This document shows, piece by piece, positions 43,513 to 51,229 of a stretch of 64,000 nt of DNA. Below the pieces are notes generated by a model. The model saw nothing but the letters and a program-made list of their open reading frames with translations, searched no databases and was not told the DNA's origin. A program made the translations under genes and the position numbers. Origin of the DNA: CAYZJV01 sp964473245 (GTDB lineage Bacteria; Spirochaetota; Spirochaetia; Sphaerochaetales; Sphaerochaetaceae). Each line of letters begins with the position of its first letter. Positions within the stretch are counted from its first letter, which is position 1. The stretch lies in NCBI GenBank assembly GCA_964473245.1, contig CAYYOL010000004.1, forward strand, positions 12,834 through 76,833, written 5' to 3'.

Positions 43513-43857
43513 ATGTTACGGCTCAGAAGGACCTTGGCCTTTGGCGCTCGTGTCCACAACTATCTGTTGCTTCTGTATCTCTTCTCGTTTAGCCTCTTCG
43601 CAGCACAGCTGTGGTGGGATACTACAGACCAGTTCACACAGTTTGCTACGAATGCCACAACACTGCTCAGTATGGTAGGGCTTGCGTATGCTCTCGTGCT
43701 GCTATTGATAGCTGTGGTCCTTTGGCTGTTCGATCGAATGTTTCCTGTTCTGGATGTGCTGGCTACATTTATCCGCTGTATAGTATTCGTATCAGGATGG
43801 GTTGTGATATCGATTTTCACAGAAGTGACCCAGCATGGATTCATGCTTTTTGTTTAG
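43513..43857 (+). CDS. small membrane protein, uncharacterised
   Basis: From ATG 43513 the product has 114 residues and three or so hydrophobic helices (YLLLLYLFSFSLFAAQL, ALVLLLIAVVLWLF and FVSGWVVISIFTEV), with basic residues at the N-terminus (MLRLRRTLAFGAR). A GTG at 43486 could add nine residues but has no ribosome-binding site. I do not recognise a family. It precedes aroH by 18 bases and is probably co-transcribed with it, though no functional link to chorismate is evident. Confidence 0.7.
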   Translation: MLRLRRTLAFGARVHNYLLLLYLFSFSLFAAQLWWDTTDQFTQFATNATTLLSMVGLAYALVLLLIAVVLWLFDRMFPVLDVLATFIRCIVFVSGWVVISIFTEVTQHGFMLFV

Positions 43858-43875
43858 AATAAAAAGGAGATGACA

Positions 43876-44244
43876 ATGGCTGAAAGAGTATTTGCAGTTC
43901 GTGGAGCGACGCAGGTTGAGAGAGACGAGCGAATGCTTATCGTAGATGCGGTCATTGAAATGTACGACACCGTGTGCAGTGCAAACAATCTGCACGAGAG
44001 TCAGATCATATCTCTGCAATTTTCGGTAACGCCCGATCTCCATGCAGTAAACCCTGCAACAGCCCTCCGGTCGAGAGACTCGACCTATTCTGTGCCACTG
44101 TTTTGCATGCAGGAACCGGTGGTCAATGGTATGTTGCCTCGGACTATTCGATTGCTTGTGCATTACCATCAGGAAGAGTCACACACACCTCAAGCAGTCT
44201 ATCTTCGTGGGGCACAGGCACTGAGACCAGATTTGAGTCGATAG
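43876..44244 (+). CDS. aroH: chorismate mutase, AroH type
   Basis: Converts chorismate to prephenate for Phe/Tyr synthesis. The 122-residue protein belongs to the monofunctional trimeric AroH class of Bacillus: active-site Arg in AVRGATQVE (Arg9), VPLFCMQEP with the Cys and Glu of the active site, LPRTIRLLVHY with the second Arg, and the C-terminal VYLRGAQALRPDL. I chose ATG 43876 over ATG 43870 because AAGGAG (43864-43869) directly abuts the first ATG but is correctly spaced for the second. It links functionally to aroB at 13 kb. Confidence 0.9.
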   Translation: MAERVFAVRGATQVERDERMLIVDAVIEMYDTVCSANNLHESQIISLQFSVTPDLHAVNPATALRSRDSTYSVPLFCMQEPVVNGMLPRTIRLLVHYHQEESHTPQAVYLRGAQALRPDLSR

Positions 44245-44252
44245 CATTTTAA

Positions 44253-44280
44253 TTGACACAATAGGATGAATGTGTAAGAT
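44253..44280 (+). promoter_or_regulatory. promoter of the exported helical-repeat gene
   Basis: A consensus -35 TTGACA (44253-44258), 16-bp spacer and -10 TAAGAT (44275-44280). The -10 is followed by an imperfect dyad (AAGAT...ATCTT) overlapping the expected start of transcription, which may be an operator. Confidence 0.6.
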
Positions 44281-44311
44281 ATAGTAGTAGTACTATCTTG
44301 AGGGGGAATTC

Positions 44312-45232
44312 ATGAAAAAGAAGTTGTTCCTGACCGTAGCTCTGTTTGTGTTGTGCATGTCGCTTGTATTTGCTGTTTCTGCCACACTCGAACAGGCAGA
44401 TTCGCTGTATTGGCTTGATCGACTGGAAGAGACGAAATCGTTGCTTCAAAATACATTGGAGACTACAGTGAATCCTTCTGACAGAGCTGAGCTACTCTGG
44501 AGGCTCTCTCGTGCCACACTCGCCATTGGGGATGAACGAAAGGAGGAGGGTGCTAGTGACAGCGAGCTGTTTGCCATCTACGAAGAGGCTGAACAGTACG
44601 CAATGGACGCTCTTGCCTATGGTGATCATCCCGACGCTCTGGTCTACAAAGCTTCAAGTATAGGGCGTTGGGGAGAGACCAAAGGACCTTTGAATGCCCT
44701 TTCGAAAGCAAAACCGATGAGAGATGATTTTACCTATCTGATCGACACCCTTGGTGTCATGGATAACTCGGTCAGTTGGTATGTCCTCGGTCAGTTGTAC
44801 TTTCAATTACCGGGGTGGCCCCTCTCGTTCGGTGATCTCGATACCGCAATTTCCTACACGCGAAAAGCCGTTGAAACCATACCCTCACACGTGTTGTATC
44901 CTGGCCACTTCAAGGCTCTTGCTGAGATGTTGTGGAAACGAAACAACAGTGCGTCGAAACGAAGCTCGAATCTCCGTTCTATGGAGAGAGATTGGAACAG
45001 AGCAGCAGGAAAGAGTGTGGTCGACCAACATGCCTACTATGAAGGAGCGGGAGGCCAGAACGCAGTTCCATTCTACTCCCCGGTTTCATTGAGTAAGATG
45101 AGCGATCGTCAGGAGGCTGTCATGCTCTTGCAATATGCTCTGGCAAAATATGATGTATGGCACTTTCACTCAAGGGCAGACAAGCGAACTCGGAGTGAGA
45201 TAGAAGCGTTGCTGAAAGATTGGGGTTTTTGA
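44312..45232 (+). CDS. exported TPR/RMD-like helical-repeat protein
   Basis: A 306-residue protein with a signal peptide (MKKKLFLTVALFVL..., cleavage near residues 21-23, no lipobox) and a mature part of helical repeats: ATLEQADSLYWLDRLEETKSL, AELLWRLSRATLAIGDE, YVLGQLYFQLPGWPLSFGDLDTA. The 'LYKA...GRWGETKG' and 'LPGWPLSFGD' patterns resemble RMD1/TatT-type TPR proteins; in Treponema a related periplasmic TPR protein partners a TRAP transporter. No transporter is adjacent here, so the partner is unknown. GAGGGGG precedes the ATG; it has its own promoter. Confidence 0.75.
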   Translation: MKKKLFLTVALFVLCMSLVFAVSATLEQADSLYWLDRLEETKSLLQNTLETTVNPSDRAELLWRLSRATLAIGDERKEEGASDSELFAIYEEAEQYAMDALAYGDHPDALVYKASSIGRWGETKGPLNALSKAKPMRDDFTYLIDTLGVMDNSVSWYVLGQLYFQLPGWPLSFGDLDTAISYTRKAVETIPSHVLYPGHFKALAEMLWKRNNSASKRSSNLRSMERDWNRAAGKSVVDQHAYYEGAGGQNAVPFYSPVSLSKMSDRQEAVMLLQYALAKYDVWHFHSRADKRTRSEIEALLKDWGF

Positions 45233-45233
45233 C

Positions 45234-45263
45234 TTGACAGAGTGACCTGATTTTTCTTATGCT
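45234..45263 (+). promoter_or_regulatory. promoter of tRNA-Thr
   Basis: A consensus -35 TTGACA (45234-45239), 18-bp spacer and -10 TATGCT (45258-45263), 15 bp before the mature tRNA 5' end. The -35 overlaps the last codons of the preceding gene. Confidence 0.65.
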
Positions 45264-45278
45264 ACCACGGAAACAGTC

Positions 45279-45352
45279 GCCACCTTAGCTCAGCTGGCCA
45301 GAGCACGTGACTTGTAATCTCGGGGTCGTCAGTTCGAATCTGACAGGTGGCT
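45279..45352 (+). tRNA. tRNA-Thr (anticodon TGT)
   Basis: A 74-nt cloverleaf: acceptor GCCACCT/AGGTGGC, D arm GCTC...GAGC, anticodon loop CTTGTAA with TGT at 45313-45315, T arm GTCAG-TTCGAAT-CTGAC, discriminator T. The anticodon stem CGTGA/TCTCG has one T-T mismatch in the middle pair. No CCA is encoded, so RNase Z and the CCA enzyme must finish it. Confidence 0.96.
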
Positions 45353-45355
45353 ATT

Positions 45356-45387
45356 GGAACACTACATGGCAATTGTGCCGTGGTTCC
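45356..45387 (+). other. hairpin after tRNA-Thr
   Basis: GGAAC (45356-45360) with GTTCC (45383-45387), and CATGGCA (45365-45371) with TGCCGTG (45376-45382), loop ATTG. It begins four bases after the tRNA. No T tract follows, so it may be a processing signal rather than a terminator. Confidence 0.45.
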
Positions 45388-45417
45388 ATGACATTATGAA
45401 CTTTTTCATGAGTATGC

Positions 45418-45446
45418 TTGACTATTTGACCTGTTTTAGGTAAGGT
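45418..45446 (+). promoter_or_regulatory. candidate promoter of tRNA-Tyr
   Basis: -35 TTGACT (45418-45423), exactly 17 bp, -10 TAAGGT (45441-45446). Transcription would begin about 10 bases before the mature tRNA-Tyr 5' end at 45464. Confidence 0.5.
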
Positions 45447-45463
45447 GAGCGAGTCGTGAAAAC

Positions 45464-45545
45464 GGGGAGGTTCCCGAGCGGTCAAAGGGGGCAGACTGTA
45501 AATCTGTTGGCTCAGCCTTCGAAGGTTCGAATCCTTCTCTCCCCA
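45464..45545 (+). tRNA. tRNA-Tyr (anticodon GTA)
   Basis: An 82-nt class II tRNA with a long variable arm (TGGCTCAGCCTTC). Acceptor GGGGAGG pairs with TCTCCCC (one G-T pair), anticodon loop CTGTAAA with GTA at 45498-45500, T arm GAAGG-TTCGAAT-CCTTC, discriminator A. No CCA is encoded. Confidence 0.96.
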
Positions 45546-45546
45546 T

Positions 45547-45581
45547 AACAGGTCTACTCCTTACGGAAAGACCTGTTTTTT
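45547..45581 (+). terminator. rho-independent terminator after tRNA-Tyr
   Basis: A 9-bp stem (AACAGGTCT 45547-45555 with AGACCTGTT 45569-45577) followed by TTTT to 45581. The next gene starts at 45598 with no promoter visible between, so some read-through into the dnaG-rpoD genes is likely. Confidence 0.85.
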
Positions 45582-45597
45582 CGTTTGTGGGGGTATC

Positions 45598-46044
45598 ATG
45601 GATTGTTTCTATGAGGATGGTCTTCACTTCACCTGCAAGCCTGGGTGCCGTTACTGTTGTGGCGTGGAGCCGGGCTTCGTGTTCATATCAGATGCTGATC
45701 TTGACCGATTATCCTCATTCTTGCACCTTTCTCCCAGAGAATTCATCCATCGCTATTGCCGAAAGGTACCTATGGGTAGTATCTCTTATATAAGCCTTTT
45801 GGAACGAGAGAACCACGATTGTGTGTTTCTCGAGAAATATGGTTGCAGTGTGTACAAGGCTAGACCGGTACAATGTGCAACCTATCCATTTTGGAACACT
45901 ATTGTCGCTGATCGTCAATCGTGGGAACGGGAGGCTGATTGGTGTCCCGGTATCGGACATGGTGAATTACATGGCCGGGAAGAGATAGACCACTTGCTCC
46001 GGTTGCGCCAAGGAGTGGAGCCGGCGATCTGGGAATCGTATTGA
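45598..46044 (+). CDS. YkgJ-family cysteine-cluster protein
   Basis: A 148-residue protein with the YkgJ (CxxCxxCC) cluster: FTCKPGCRYCCG near residues 11-22, a later CSVYKARPVQCATYPFW (about 82-98) and a final CPG. The cysteines are thought to bind zinc or an Fe-S cluster; the role is unknown. In many bacteria related proteins are annotated as Fe-S oxidoreductases without direct evidence. It sits between tRNA-Tyr and dnaG, 10 bases before dnaG, and presumably shares its transcript. Confidence 0.87.
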   Translation: MDCFYEDGLHFTCKPGCRYCCGVEPGFVFISDADLDRLSSFLHLSPREFIHRYCRKVPMGSISYISLLERENHDCVFLEKYGCSVYKARPVQCATYPFWNTIVADRQSWEREADWCPGIGHGELHGREEIDHLLRLRQGVEPAIWESY

Positions 46045-46054
46045 TTGGGAGTGT

Positions 46055-47857
46055 ATGGCGAAATATTCAGAAGCTATCCTGGACGAGATCAAAAACCGCA
46101 CTTCCATCGTAGAGGTGGTTTCACGGTACCTGACTCTCCACAAGAAAAGCGATCGCTATTGGGGGCTTTGTCCGTTTCATGATGAAAAGACCCCCTCGTT
46201 TTCCGTTATTCCAGACAAAGGATTCTTTCACTGTTTCGGTTGTGGGAAAAGTGGTTCGCTTTTCGATTTCGTCATGGCCATGGAGCATCTCTCTTTTCCA
46301 GAATCTGTCCAATATCTTGCAGAGTTGAGTGGGGTGGAGTTGGTTGAAGAGACACCTCAGGAACGAAGAAAACGGACAGAGGTGGATACCCTACAAGACC
46401 TCTACGAGAAACTGGCTGCTAGTTTTCATTACATTCTCACACAGAATGAGGCGGGAACAGAGGCTGTCTCATATCTTGAGAAACGAGGGTTCACAGAACA
46501 ATCGATTGAGACGTTCTCACTCGGCTTCGCTCCCGATGATCCAAACTGGCTCTATCGGTTTCTCAGTTCGAAACACTACAGCGATCAGATTCTTGCGAAA
46601 TCTGGCCTGTTTGCTCGGAATAATCCGACATACCCTCTATTTAGGAATAGACTTATGTTCCCAATTAAAAACTGGAAGGGGCAGGTTGTCGCATTCGGAG
46701 GAAGAGACCTTTCTGGGAATTCACAGGCAAAATATATCAATACACCCGAGACGGTACTCTACCGAAAACGGGAAATCGTATACGGCATGTACGAGAGTCT
46801 CGCCTCCGTAAAGAAGGAGGCGTCCTGTTTCCTGTGCGAAGGGTATTTCGATGTTCTCGCACTGCATCAGGCAGGTCTCACTACAGCCATGGCCCCATTG
46901 GGAACGGCTTTTACTACCGATCAAGGGAAGTTGCTCAGAAGATATGCAGAACGGGTAGCACTCGTGTTCGACACAGACGATGCAGGTCAAATGGCAACGA
47001 AGAAGGCTTTGGTAGTGTGTGAGAATCTTGGTCTGGAGTCTCGTGTTGTACAATTTGAGGGTGGAAAAGACCCGGCAGAACTCTTGGAACAGGAGGGGCC
47101 GGAAGCACTGGCAAAAGCATGCCAGAACAGTAAAAGCGCCTTTGATCATCTTGTACATTCGGCGATTACCATGTATGATAGTAGGAAGGCGACTGGGAAA
47201 CTGCAAATTTTCAACGAGGTCAAGCCTTACCTGGACGCGGTCGAATCCGAGATCGTCAAACAGAGTTATCTTCGTGATTTGGCCGAATACTTGCAGTTGG
47301 ACGCAGAGACACTCATGCGCGATTACGTAAGCAGATCCGCCAATTCGACCATACGAAAACGGGAGGAACAGAAACGTAGTGGAATGGGAGCTGATCCTTC
47401 TCAACAAGGATGGAAGCGGTCCACCGATTTGTATGCAATGTTGACATTGATGAATAATCGTCGCCTATTTCCCGAATATCGAAATCGTCTACGTGTCAAT
47501 GATCTGATCGATGAGCATGCCATCCAGCTGTATACCGTGCTGGAAGATGCGACTCGTGAAGGAATCGGAACATCTGACGAACTCATTCTGAACATGATAG
47601 AAGATGAGAGGCTGAGAAATGCCGTTGCAACGAGTTTTCAGTCTGGAGAGTTCGCTTCACAAGCCGAGCAGGTACTTAATGAGTCGGTCAGACGGATAAC
47701 ACTACGAACCATGGAGAAGAAAAGAAAACAAGTGGAGAATTTGATTCGACTGGCAGAGAAGGATGGAGCTATCTCGGTAGAGCTATCGGATTTGCTTCTC
47801 GAGAAGAAGTCCTTGGATGAGAAGATCGCAAGAATGAGGAAGCCAGAACATGCCTGA
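46055..47857 (+). CDS. dnaG: DNA primase DnaG
   Basis: Makes RNA primers for DNA replication. The 600-residue protein has the N-terminal zinc-binding domain with C39, H42, C60 and C63 (CPFH...CFGC), the RNA-polymerase domain with EGYFDVLALHQ (TOPRIM, near 262) and VFDTDDAGQMA, and a C-terminal helicase-interaction region (about 430-600). It forms with rpoD the classical macromolecular-synthesis pair, but rpsU, often in front, is replaced here by the YkgJ-type gene. It overlaps rpoD by eight bases. Confidence 0.97.
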   Translation: MAKYSEAILDEIKNRTSIVEVVSRYLTLHKKSDRYWGLCPFHDEKTPSFSVIPDKGFFHCFGCGKSGSLFDFVMAMEHLSFPESVQYLAELSGVELVEETPQERRKRTEVDTLQDLYEKLAASFHYILTQNEAGTEAVSYLEKRGFTEQSIETFSLGFAPDDPNWLYRFLSSKHYSDQILAKSGLFARNNPTYPLFRNRLMFPIKNWKGQVVAFGGRDLSGNSQAKYINTPETVLYRKREIVYGMYESLASVKKEASCFLCEGYFDVLALHQAGLTTAMAPLGTAFTTDQGKLLRRYAERVALVFDTDDAGQMATKKALVVCENLGLESRVVQFEGGKDPAELLEQEGPEALAKACQNSKSAFDHLVHSAITMYDSRKATGKLQIFNEVKPYLDAVESEIVKQSYLRDLAEYLQLDAETLMRDYVSRSANSTIRKREEQKRSGMGADPSQQGWKRSTDLYAMLTLMNNRRLFPEYRNRLRVNDLIDEHAIQLYTVLEDATREGIGTSDELILNMIEDERLRNAVATSFQSGEFASQAEQVLNESVRRITLRTMEKKRKQVENLIRLAEKDGAISVELSDLLLEKKSLDEKIARMRKPEHA

Positions 47858-49982
47858 TTTGGAGAATCAAGACTTTTACATTGCATTGGTAGCAAAGGGA
47901 AAGCGTGAAGGACATCTTTCGTTAGAAGAGGTTCTGAAACGGATCCCTGAAGAATATCGCGAAGATGAACATTTCATGGAAGAGCTAGTAACTTCGCTCG
48001 AATCTCATTACGGGATTCTCGTGAGTGAAGAGGATATGGAGAGTAATTTGTTGAAAAACATCGAAGAAGAGCAAGCGGCAAAACCGCAGGACGCAATTGA
48101 TCATGAGGGCGTATTGGAAGAAGACGAGACTCTGATCGATGACGAGCTTGACGAAGATGCGGATGAAATCGAGGAAGAACTTGATGAAGCAATAATTGAA
48201 AACGATCTGTCCGATATCTCCGGTATTTCATCGCCACATCGTGGTGAAGATGAGATCGAGGAAAAGCTGATCGAAGATCAGGATGAGGAATTGGATGATG
48301 ATGCCGATGACGATGACCTCGACGAAGATGAGGAAGACGAACCAGAAATTGGCAAGACATTCTCCAAGGCGGATTTAGGATCTTTTGATGATGTCGGTGG
48401 CTATGAAGGTAGCCGTAAATCGATCATGGATATCGAAGAAGACAGCGATCGTGAATCTGGACGTGAAAGTGGAGCTCGTAGGACCAACGTTCTCGGTTCT
48501 GACAAGGGCGATTCATCGGTCGATGACCCGATACGTCTCTATCTCCGCGAGATCGGTCGGGAAAACCTGCTCAATGCAGAGCAGGAGGTCGAGCTTTCCA
48601 AACGGATGGAAGAGGGGGCTGAGATCATCAAGGACGTTATTCTCAAATCGGGAGTCCTGATCTCCAGCTTCAACGATATCATGGAGATCGTGAATACACG
48701 TTTTGACGAAGAGGAACTGGAATTCTCACCCAAAGAGCTCAAGGAGAAAATGAATGACCAGAAACGGTACGTTCAATTCTACAAGGAGCTTTTGAAGGAT
48801 ATTCAAGGTCCACTGAGAAGCTATATTGAACTCAAGAAGAAGACTGTCGCGACCGGTGGAGAAATACTCAAAGATGAGAACTTCTGCAAGAAACGTGCAA
48901 CGCTTATGAAGAAGCTCTCAAAGGTTGAATTACAGCCTGAAGAGATCACCGGATTCACCGAACGGTATCTCGCAGCTGAACGCAATATTTTCGATTTACA
49001 AAGAAGAAAAGCATCAATCGAGAATAGATTGGATGTTTCGAGTGTCAGAGAACTGCGACTCATGGGACGAAGTCTTGCTGTACCTTCTCAGCGAGGAGAT
49101 CTTGAGAAACGGCTCAATATGAGCGCTGACAAGATCAAGGAACTCATTCGGGATGTACAGCTCACGGAGAAAGAGCTCAAGAACATTGAGTATGAGTTCG
49201 AGGAGTCTTGTACAGAGATCATTGGCAACGCGAAGGAGATCATGCGTGGACGCGAGATGATGAAAAGTGCCAAGGATCGTCTGATCCAAGCAAATCTCAG
49301 ACTCGTCGTCAGTATTGCTAAGAAATACACGAACAGAGGTCTTCACTTCTTCGACCTGGTGCAGGAAGGAAATATTGGACTTATTAAGGCAGTCGAGAAA
49401 TTCGAGTACCGGAAGGGGTACAAGTTCTCAACCTATGCAACCTGGTGGATTCGACAGGCGATAACGAGATCGATAAGTGATCAGGCTCGTACGATCCGTG
49501 TGCCGGTTCATATGATTGAGCAGATCAATAAGGTTGTTCGAGAGTCCAGAATGCTCATGCAGACATACGGTAGAGAACCTACCGATGAGGAGATAGCAGA
49601 AAAACTTGGCTGGACTCCTCAAAAGGTGAAAGCCGTTAAGAATGTCGCACGAGAGCCAATTAGTCTCGAAACACCGGTTGGTGAAGAAGAGGATTCTCTA
49701 CTCAGTGATTTCATTGAGGACAAGGATGTCGAGAATCCAGCTACACAGACAGCGTTCACACTTCTGCAGGAACAGCTGCAGGATGTACTTGAGACATTGC
49801 CCCCGAGGGAGCAGGAAGTTCTCAAAATGAGATTCGGTCTTGAGGACGGATACTCATTGACATTGGAAGAGGTGGGATTGTATTTTGAAGTGACCCGTGA
49901 GCGTATTCGTCAGATTGAGGCGAAAGCGCTTCGAAGACTACGACATCCGAAACGGAGTCGGCGACTCAAGGATTTTATTTAG
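47850..49982 (+). CDS. rpoD: RNA polymerase primary sigma factor (sigma-70)
   Basis: The housekeeping sigma factor, 710 residues. Region 1.1 is at the N-terminus (about 1-60); region 1.2 begins near 224 (DDPIRLYLREIG); regions 2.1-2.4 include LRLVVSIAKKYTNRGL and FSTYATWWIRQAITRSI; region 3 follows; and region 4.2 is VTRERIRQIEAKALRRLRHP. Between 1.1 and 1.2 lies a long, extremely acidic stretch (about residues 83-165, mostly Asp/Glu), longer than in E. coli. Its -10/-35 preferences appear standard, as the consensus-like promoters in this window suggest. A zinc-ribbon gene follows after 24 bases. Confidence 0.97.
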   Translation: MPDLENQDFYIALVAKGKREGHLSLEEVLKRIPEEYREDEHFMEELVTSLESHYGILVSEEDMESNLLKNIEEEQAAKPQDAIDHEGVLEEDETLIDDELDEDADEIEEELDEAIIENDLSDISGISSPHRGEDEIEEKLIEDQDEELDDDADDDDLDEDEEDEPEIGKTFSKADLGSFDDVGGYEGSRKSIMDIEEDSDRESGRESGARRTNVLGSDKGDSSVDDPIRLYLREIGRENLLNAEQEVELSKRMEEGAEIIKDVILKSGVLISSFNDIMEIVNTRFDEEELEFSPKELKEKMNDQKRYVQFYKELLKDIQGPLRSYIELKKKTVATGGEILKDENFCKKRATLMKKLSKVELQPEEITGFTERYLAAERNIFDLQRRKASIENRLDVSSVRELRLMGRSLAVPSQRGDLEKRLNMSADKIKELIRDVQLTEKELKNIEYEFEESCTEIIGNAKEIMRGREMMKSAKDRLIQANLRLVVSIAKKYTNRGLHFFDLVQEGNIGLIKAVEKFEYRKGYKFSTYATWWIRQAITRSISDQARTIRVPVHMIEQINKVVRESRMLMQTYGREPTDEEIAEKLGWTPQKVKAVKNVAREPISLETPVGEEEDSLLSDFIEDKDVENPATQTAFTLLQEQLQDVLETLPPREQEVLKMRFGLEDGYSLTLEEVGLYFEVTRERIRQIEAKALRRLRHPKRSRRLKDFI

Positions 49983-50006
49983 TACCATTTAGGCAGGAGA
50001 TAGTAT

Positions 50007-50813
50007 ATGCAGGAAGTGTTTGATAAGCTTCGCGATCTTCAGGGTGTTCTCGCCAAGAAATTCGCTGTGCTTGAAGAGATCAAGGAAATTCCAAGAACGC
50101 TCGAGACGAAAGAGGAATTGCTAAACCGCGGAAAGAAGACCTACATCGAAAAACATGAGCGGTTGGAGAAGACATCCGAAGAGTTGAAGTCGCTTCGTTT
50201 CTCGCTCGATGAAGCAGAAAGGGCTCGCGAGGCCTCTGAGAAGCAAATGGAAGTCATCTCCACACAGCGTGAATTCGAAGCTCTCGAAAAGGAGATAAAG
50301 GACGCTTCCTCACGTGAGCAGTCTCTGAGAAAGAGTCTACTCGCGAAAGAGAAGTATTTCTCAGAGCTCCAGGAACAGCTTGAAGAACATGAGCAGCTCA
50401 TGGAGATTCAGGAGGAAGAGGTCAAGACTGAGACGGACAAGAAGGACAAACAGCTCGCCATGAAACAGGAGGAGCTGGATCAGTTGAAAGCCCATGAGGA
50501 TACACTCACTCCAGGCATCGATGATTCAATTCTCTTTAAGTTTGAACGTATCATCAAGAACAAGGCTGGTGTCGGTATCGTTCCTGTGCATGGAATGGTA
50601 TGCCAAGGGTGCCACATGACACTTCCCGTTCAGTTTGTGAACGATGTCAGGAAAGGAGACGATTTCCGTTTCTGCCCCTATTGCAGCCGTGTTCTCTACT
50701 GGGAGGATGTCGAATTGGTCGATAAGTTTGATCAACCACTCGATGATTCCGAGATTGAAGAGGAAGGACTTGCGGACTTTGTCAATGCAGACGAGTTCGA
50801 TGACTTGCTCTAA
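50007..50813 (+). CDS. coiled-coil protein with C4-type zinc ribbon (COG1579-like)
   Basis: A 268-residue protein: a long coiled coil (about 10-165, rich in Glu/Lys/Leu) followed by a C-terminal zinc ribbon with CQGC (about 197-200) and CPYC (about 221-224), and an acidic tail (EIEEEGLADFV...). This matches the COG1579 group, predicted nucleic-acid-binding proteins; some relatives bind components of type IV pili or flagella, but no function is settled here. It follows rpoD with AGGAGA before its ATG. The rnpB promoter begins inside its last codons. Confidence 0.87.
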   Translation: MQEVFDKLRDLQGVLAKKFAVLEEIKEIPRTLETKEELLNRGKKTYIEKHERLEKTSEELKSLRFSLDEAERAREASEKQMEVISTQREFEALEKEIKDASSREQSLRKSLLAKEKYFSELQEQLEEHEQLMEIQEEEVKTETDKKDKQLAMKQEELDQLKAHEDTLTPGIDDSILFKFERIIKNKAGVGIVPVHGMVCQGCHMTLPVQFVNDVRKGDDFRFCPYCSRVLYWEDVELVDKFDQPLDDSEIEEEGLADFVNADEFDDLL

Positions 50814-50833
50814 TCGAGGCTTACGTACATAAT
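50805..50833 (+). promoter_or_regulatory. promoter of RNase P RNA
   Basis: -35 TTGCTC (50805-50810), exactly 17 bp, -10 CATAAT (50828-50833). The expected start, about 7 bases later, coincides with the first base of the P1 helix at 50840. The -35 lies within the end of the zinc-ribbon gene. Confidence 0.75.
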
Positions 50834-50839
50834 AGGCAT

Positions 50840-51171
50840 GGTGGTCCAAGCGGTCGCCGGTGTGATAGTTTTCGCACGGGAGGAAAGTCCGGGCTCCGTA
50901 GAACGTGACGCCGGGTAACACCCGGGAGCCGTAAGGCTACAGAGAGTGCCACAGAAAATATACCGCCTGGTGACAGGTAAGGGTGAAATGGTGGGGTAAG
51001 AGCCCACCGCGCTTTCGGCAACGGAAGTGGCAGGGTAAACCTCGTCAGGAGCAAGACCAAGTAGCAGGTGGGCTGTTCGTCCATAACCTGCGGGTAGGTT
51101 GCTTGAGCGGTACGGTAACGTATCGCCTAGATAGATGACCGCTACATACAGAACCCGGCTTATGGACCACC
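50840..51171 (+). ncRNA. rnpB: RNase P RNA (class A)
   Basis: A 332-nt catalytic RNA that removes tRNA 5' leaders. Terminal helix P1 is GGTGGTCCA (50840-50848) with TGGACCACC (51163-51171). Conserved core segments are present: GGAGGAAAGTCCGGGCTCC (CR-I), CACAGAAA, GGGTAAACCTC and the 3' ACCCGGCTTATGG. A G+C-rich hairpin terminator follows. It has its own promoter. Confidence 0.95.
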
Positions 51172-51188
51172 AATTTTTCTAACACCGA

Positions 51189-51216
51189 GGAGCGCCTGTA
51201 AGAGGCGCTCCTTTAT
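51189..51216 (+). terminator. rho-independent terminator after rnpB
   Basis: A 9-bp stem (GGAGCGCCT 51189-51197 with AGGCGCTCC 51203-51211), GTAAG loop and a TTTATA tail. The ribosome-binding site of the next gene (GGAGAG 51220-51225) begins only four bases beyond the tail. Confidence 0.85.
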
Positions 51217-51229
51217 AATGGAGAGCAAT

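Noticed and set aside
45436..45627. A minus-strand open frame reading through GREGFEPSKAEPTDLQSA
   Set aside because: It is the antisense of tRNA-Tyr. This translated tRNA artefact is well known in databases and is not a protein.
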